Virus record (IMG/VR): IMGVR_UViG_3300009104_000153
Location: 1-20,129 of that record
Source: a virus
Length of the DNA stretch: 20,129 nt
Strand: one strand, 5' to 3'
Part shown: positions 19,378 through 20,129 of the stretch, one piece after another
Layout of the letters: every line of letters begins with the position of its first letter
How positions within the stretch are numbered: position 1 is the stretch's first letter
Made by a program: the position numbers and the translations under genes
The notes under the pieces: model-generated
What the model saw: the letters and a program-made list of their open reading frames with translations, nothing else
Told to the model about the DNA's origin: nothing
Database searches by the model: none

Positions 19378-20129
19378 ATGAAGCTGCTCGACCAGCTCGT
19401 CGAGGAGCGCGCAGAGATCGCCGACGCCATGTCGGCCGTCTGCGACGCCGCCGCCGACGAGACCCGCGACCTCTCCGACACGGAGGAGTCGAACCTGAAG
19501 GACCTGCACGCCCGGTCCGAGTCCCTGGACGCCCGCATCTCCGAGCTGCGCGACATCCAGCTGCGTAACGCCGAAGCCGCGAAGCTGCGCGCCGAGGTCA
19601 CCACGACCCCCGAGACCGCCGAGAAGGCCGTCGAGGTGCGCGTGTCGGCCGAGCCGCTCACCTACGGCGAGCACACCGACGCGTCGTTCTTCCGCGACGT
19701 GTTCGCGTCCCAGCACCGCCACGACCCGGCTGCCCAGGCCCGCATCGCCCGCCACACCGCGGAGATGGAGCTCGAGCACCGCGACGCCGGCACCGGAGCG
19801 TTCGCCGGCCTCGTCGTCCCGCAGTACCTGACCGCGATGGCCGCCGAGCTGGCCCGCGCCGGCCGGCCCACCGCGAACGTCTGCAACCGGCTGCCCCTGC
19901 CGGCCGACGGCATGACCATCAACGTGTCGCGCGTGACGACCGGTTCGACGACCGCCATCCAGGCGTCGGAGAACAGCGCCGTGTCCGAGACCGACATGGA
20001 CGACACGCTGCTGACCGTCAACGTCCGCACCGTCGCCGGCCAGCAGGACGTGTCCAGGCAGGCCCTCGAGCGTGGCACCGGCATCGACGCCCTCATCATG
20101 GGCGACCTGGCCGCCAGCTACGCCGCGAC
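19378..20129 (+). CDS. HK97-fold major capsid protein, N-terminal part (continues at 1-714)
   Basis: ATG 19378, with AAGGAG at eight bases, begins a frame that runs to the end of the window and, through the 119-base overlap, on to the stop at 712-714. The N-terminal 75 residues or so form a helical delta domain (LLDQLVEERAEIADAM, then LSDTEESNLKDLHARSESL), as in HK97 gp5, which acts as an internal scaffold and is removed by the protease. The N-arm and E-loop region follow (TGAFAGLVVPQYLTAMAAEL). The upstream protease gene fits this maturation. The 448-residue total is close to the family norm. Confidence 0.96.
   Translation, partial: MKLLDQLVEERAEIADAMSAVCDAAADETRDLSDTEESNLKDLHARSESLDARISELRDIQLRNAEAAKLRAEVTTTPETAEKAVEVRVSAEPLTYGEHTDASFFRDVFASQHRHDPAAQARIARHTAEMELEHRDAGTGAFAGLVVPQYLTAMAAELARAGRPTANVCNRLPLPADGMTINVSRVTTGSTTAIQASENSAVSETDMDDTLLTVNVRTVAGQQDVSRQALERGTGIDALIMGDLAASYAA
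20011..20129. repeat. Terminal direct repeat, right copy (circular contig join)
   Basis: This is identical to bases 1-119, as described for the left copy. Only one copy should be counted in the 20,010-bp circle. Confidence 0.95.

Overview
This window looks like the complete genome of a small tailed double-stranded DNA phage (siphovirus-type, HK97-fold capsid) of an actinobacterium. Bases 1-119 are repeated exactly at 20011-20129, and both copies lie in the middle of the major capsid gene in the same reading frame. The contig therefore closes into a circle of 20,010 bp that was opened inside the capsid gene. Every gene I can support is on the + strand, coding density is very high, and most neighbouring genes overlap by 1-14 bases (ATGA, TAATG, GTGA junctions). 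The DNA is GC-rich with a strong C/G preference at third codon positions.

Host: a WhiB-family protein is essentially restricted to Actinobacteria and their phages. The exported transglycosylase-like protein at 11882-12460 has a Thr/Ser-rich linker and a catalytic-domain style that I associate with Acidimicrobiia (Ilumatobacter/Microthrix-like bacteria). The class-level host is inference; Actinobacteria is well supported.

Layout around the circle, starting at packaging: HNH endonuclease (15288), small and large terminase, portal, prohead protease, major capsid (19378 through the contig join to 714), a perfect 15-bp hairpin, a tiny Lys/Ala-rich protein, head-tail connector, tail-terminator-like protein, a small protein, tail tube, tail assembly chaperone with a -1 frameshift extension, gp10-like protein, a short tape measure (507 aa), a minor tail/hub protein, two small virion-type proteins, a six-blade Kelch-like beta-propeller (likely receptor-binding), a coiled-coil protein and a small protein. 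The lysis block follows: M15-type peptidase endolysin, r1t-like holin, a membrane-anchored coiled-coil protein with Trp-centred repeats, and a 61-aa membrane protein. It ends at a strong rho-independent terminator (10555-10593).

A second operon (10664-15231) carries DNA metabolism, regulation and host-interaction genes: a possible ssDNA-annealing-type protein, a winged-helix protein, a VRR-Nuc nuclease, a transglycosylase, an orphan beta-class DNA methyltransferase, a replication-initiator-like HTH protein with phased palindromic repeats inside its own gene (candidate origin), a secreted small protein, an unknown helical protein, and a WhiB-like protein fused to two extra cysteine clusters.

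I see no integrase, repressor, DNA polymerase, helicase or primase. The phage probably depends on the host replisome, recruited at the internal repeats, and is either strictly lytic or uses a cycle I cannot see. No intergenic gap exceeds about 140 bases, and I found no tRNA, CRISPR array or insertion sequence.
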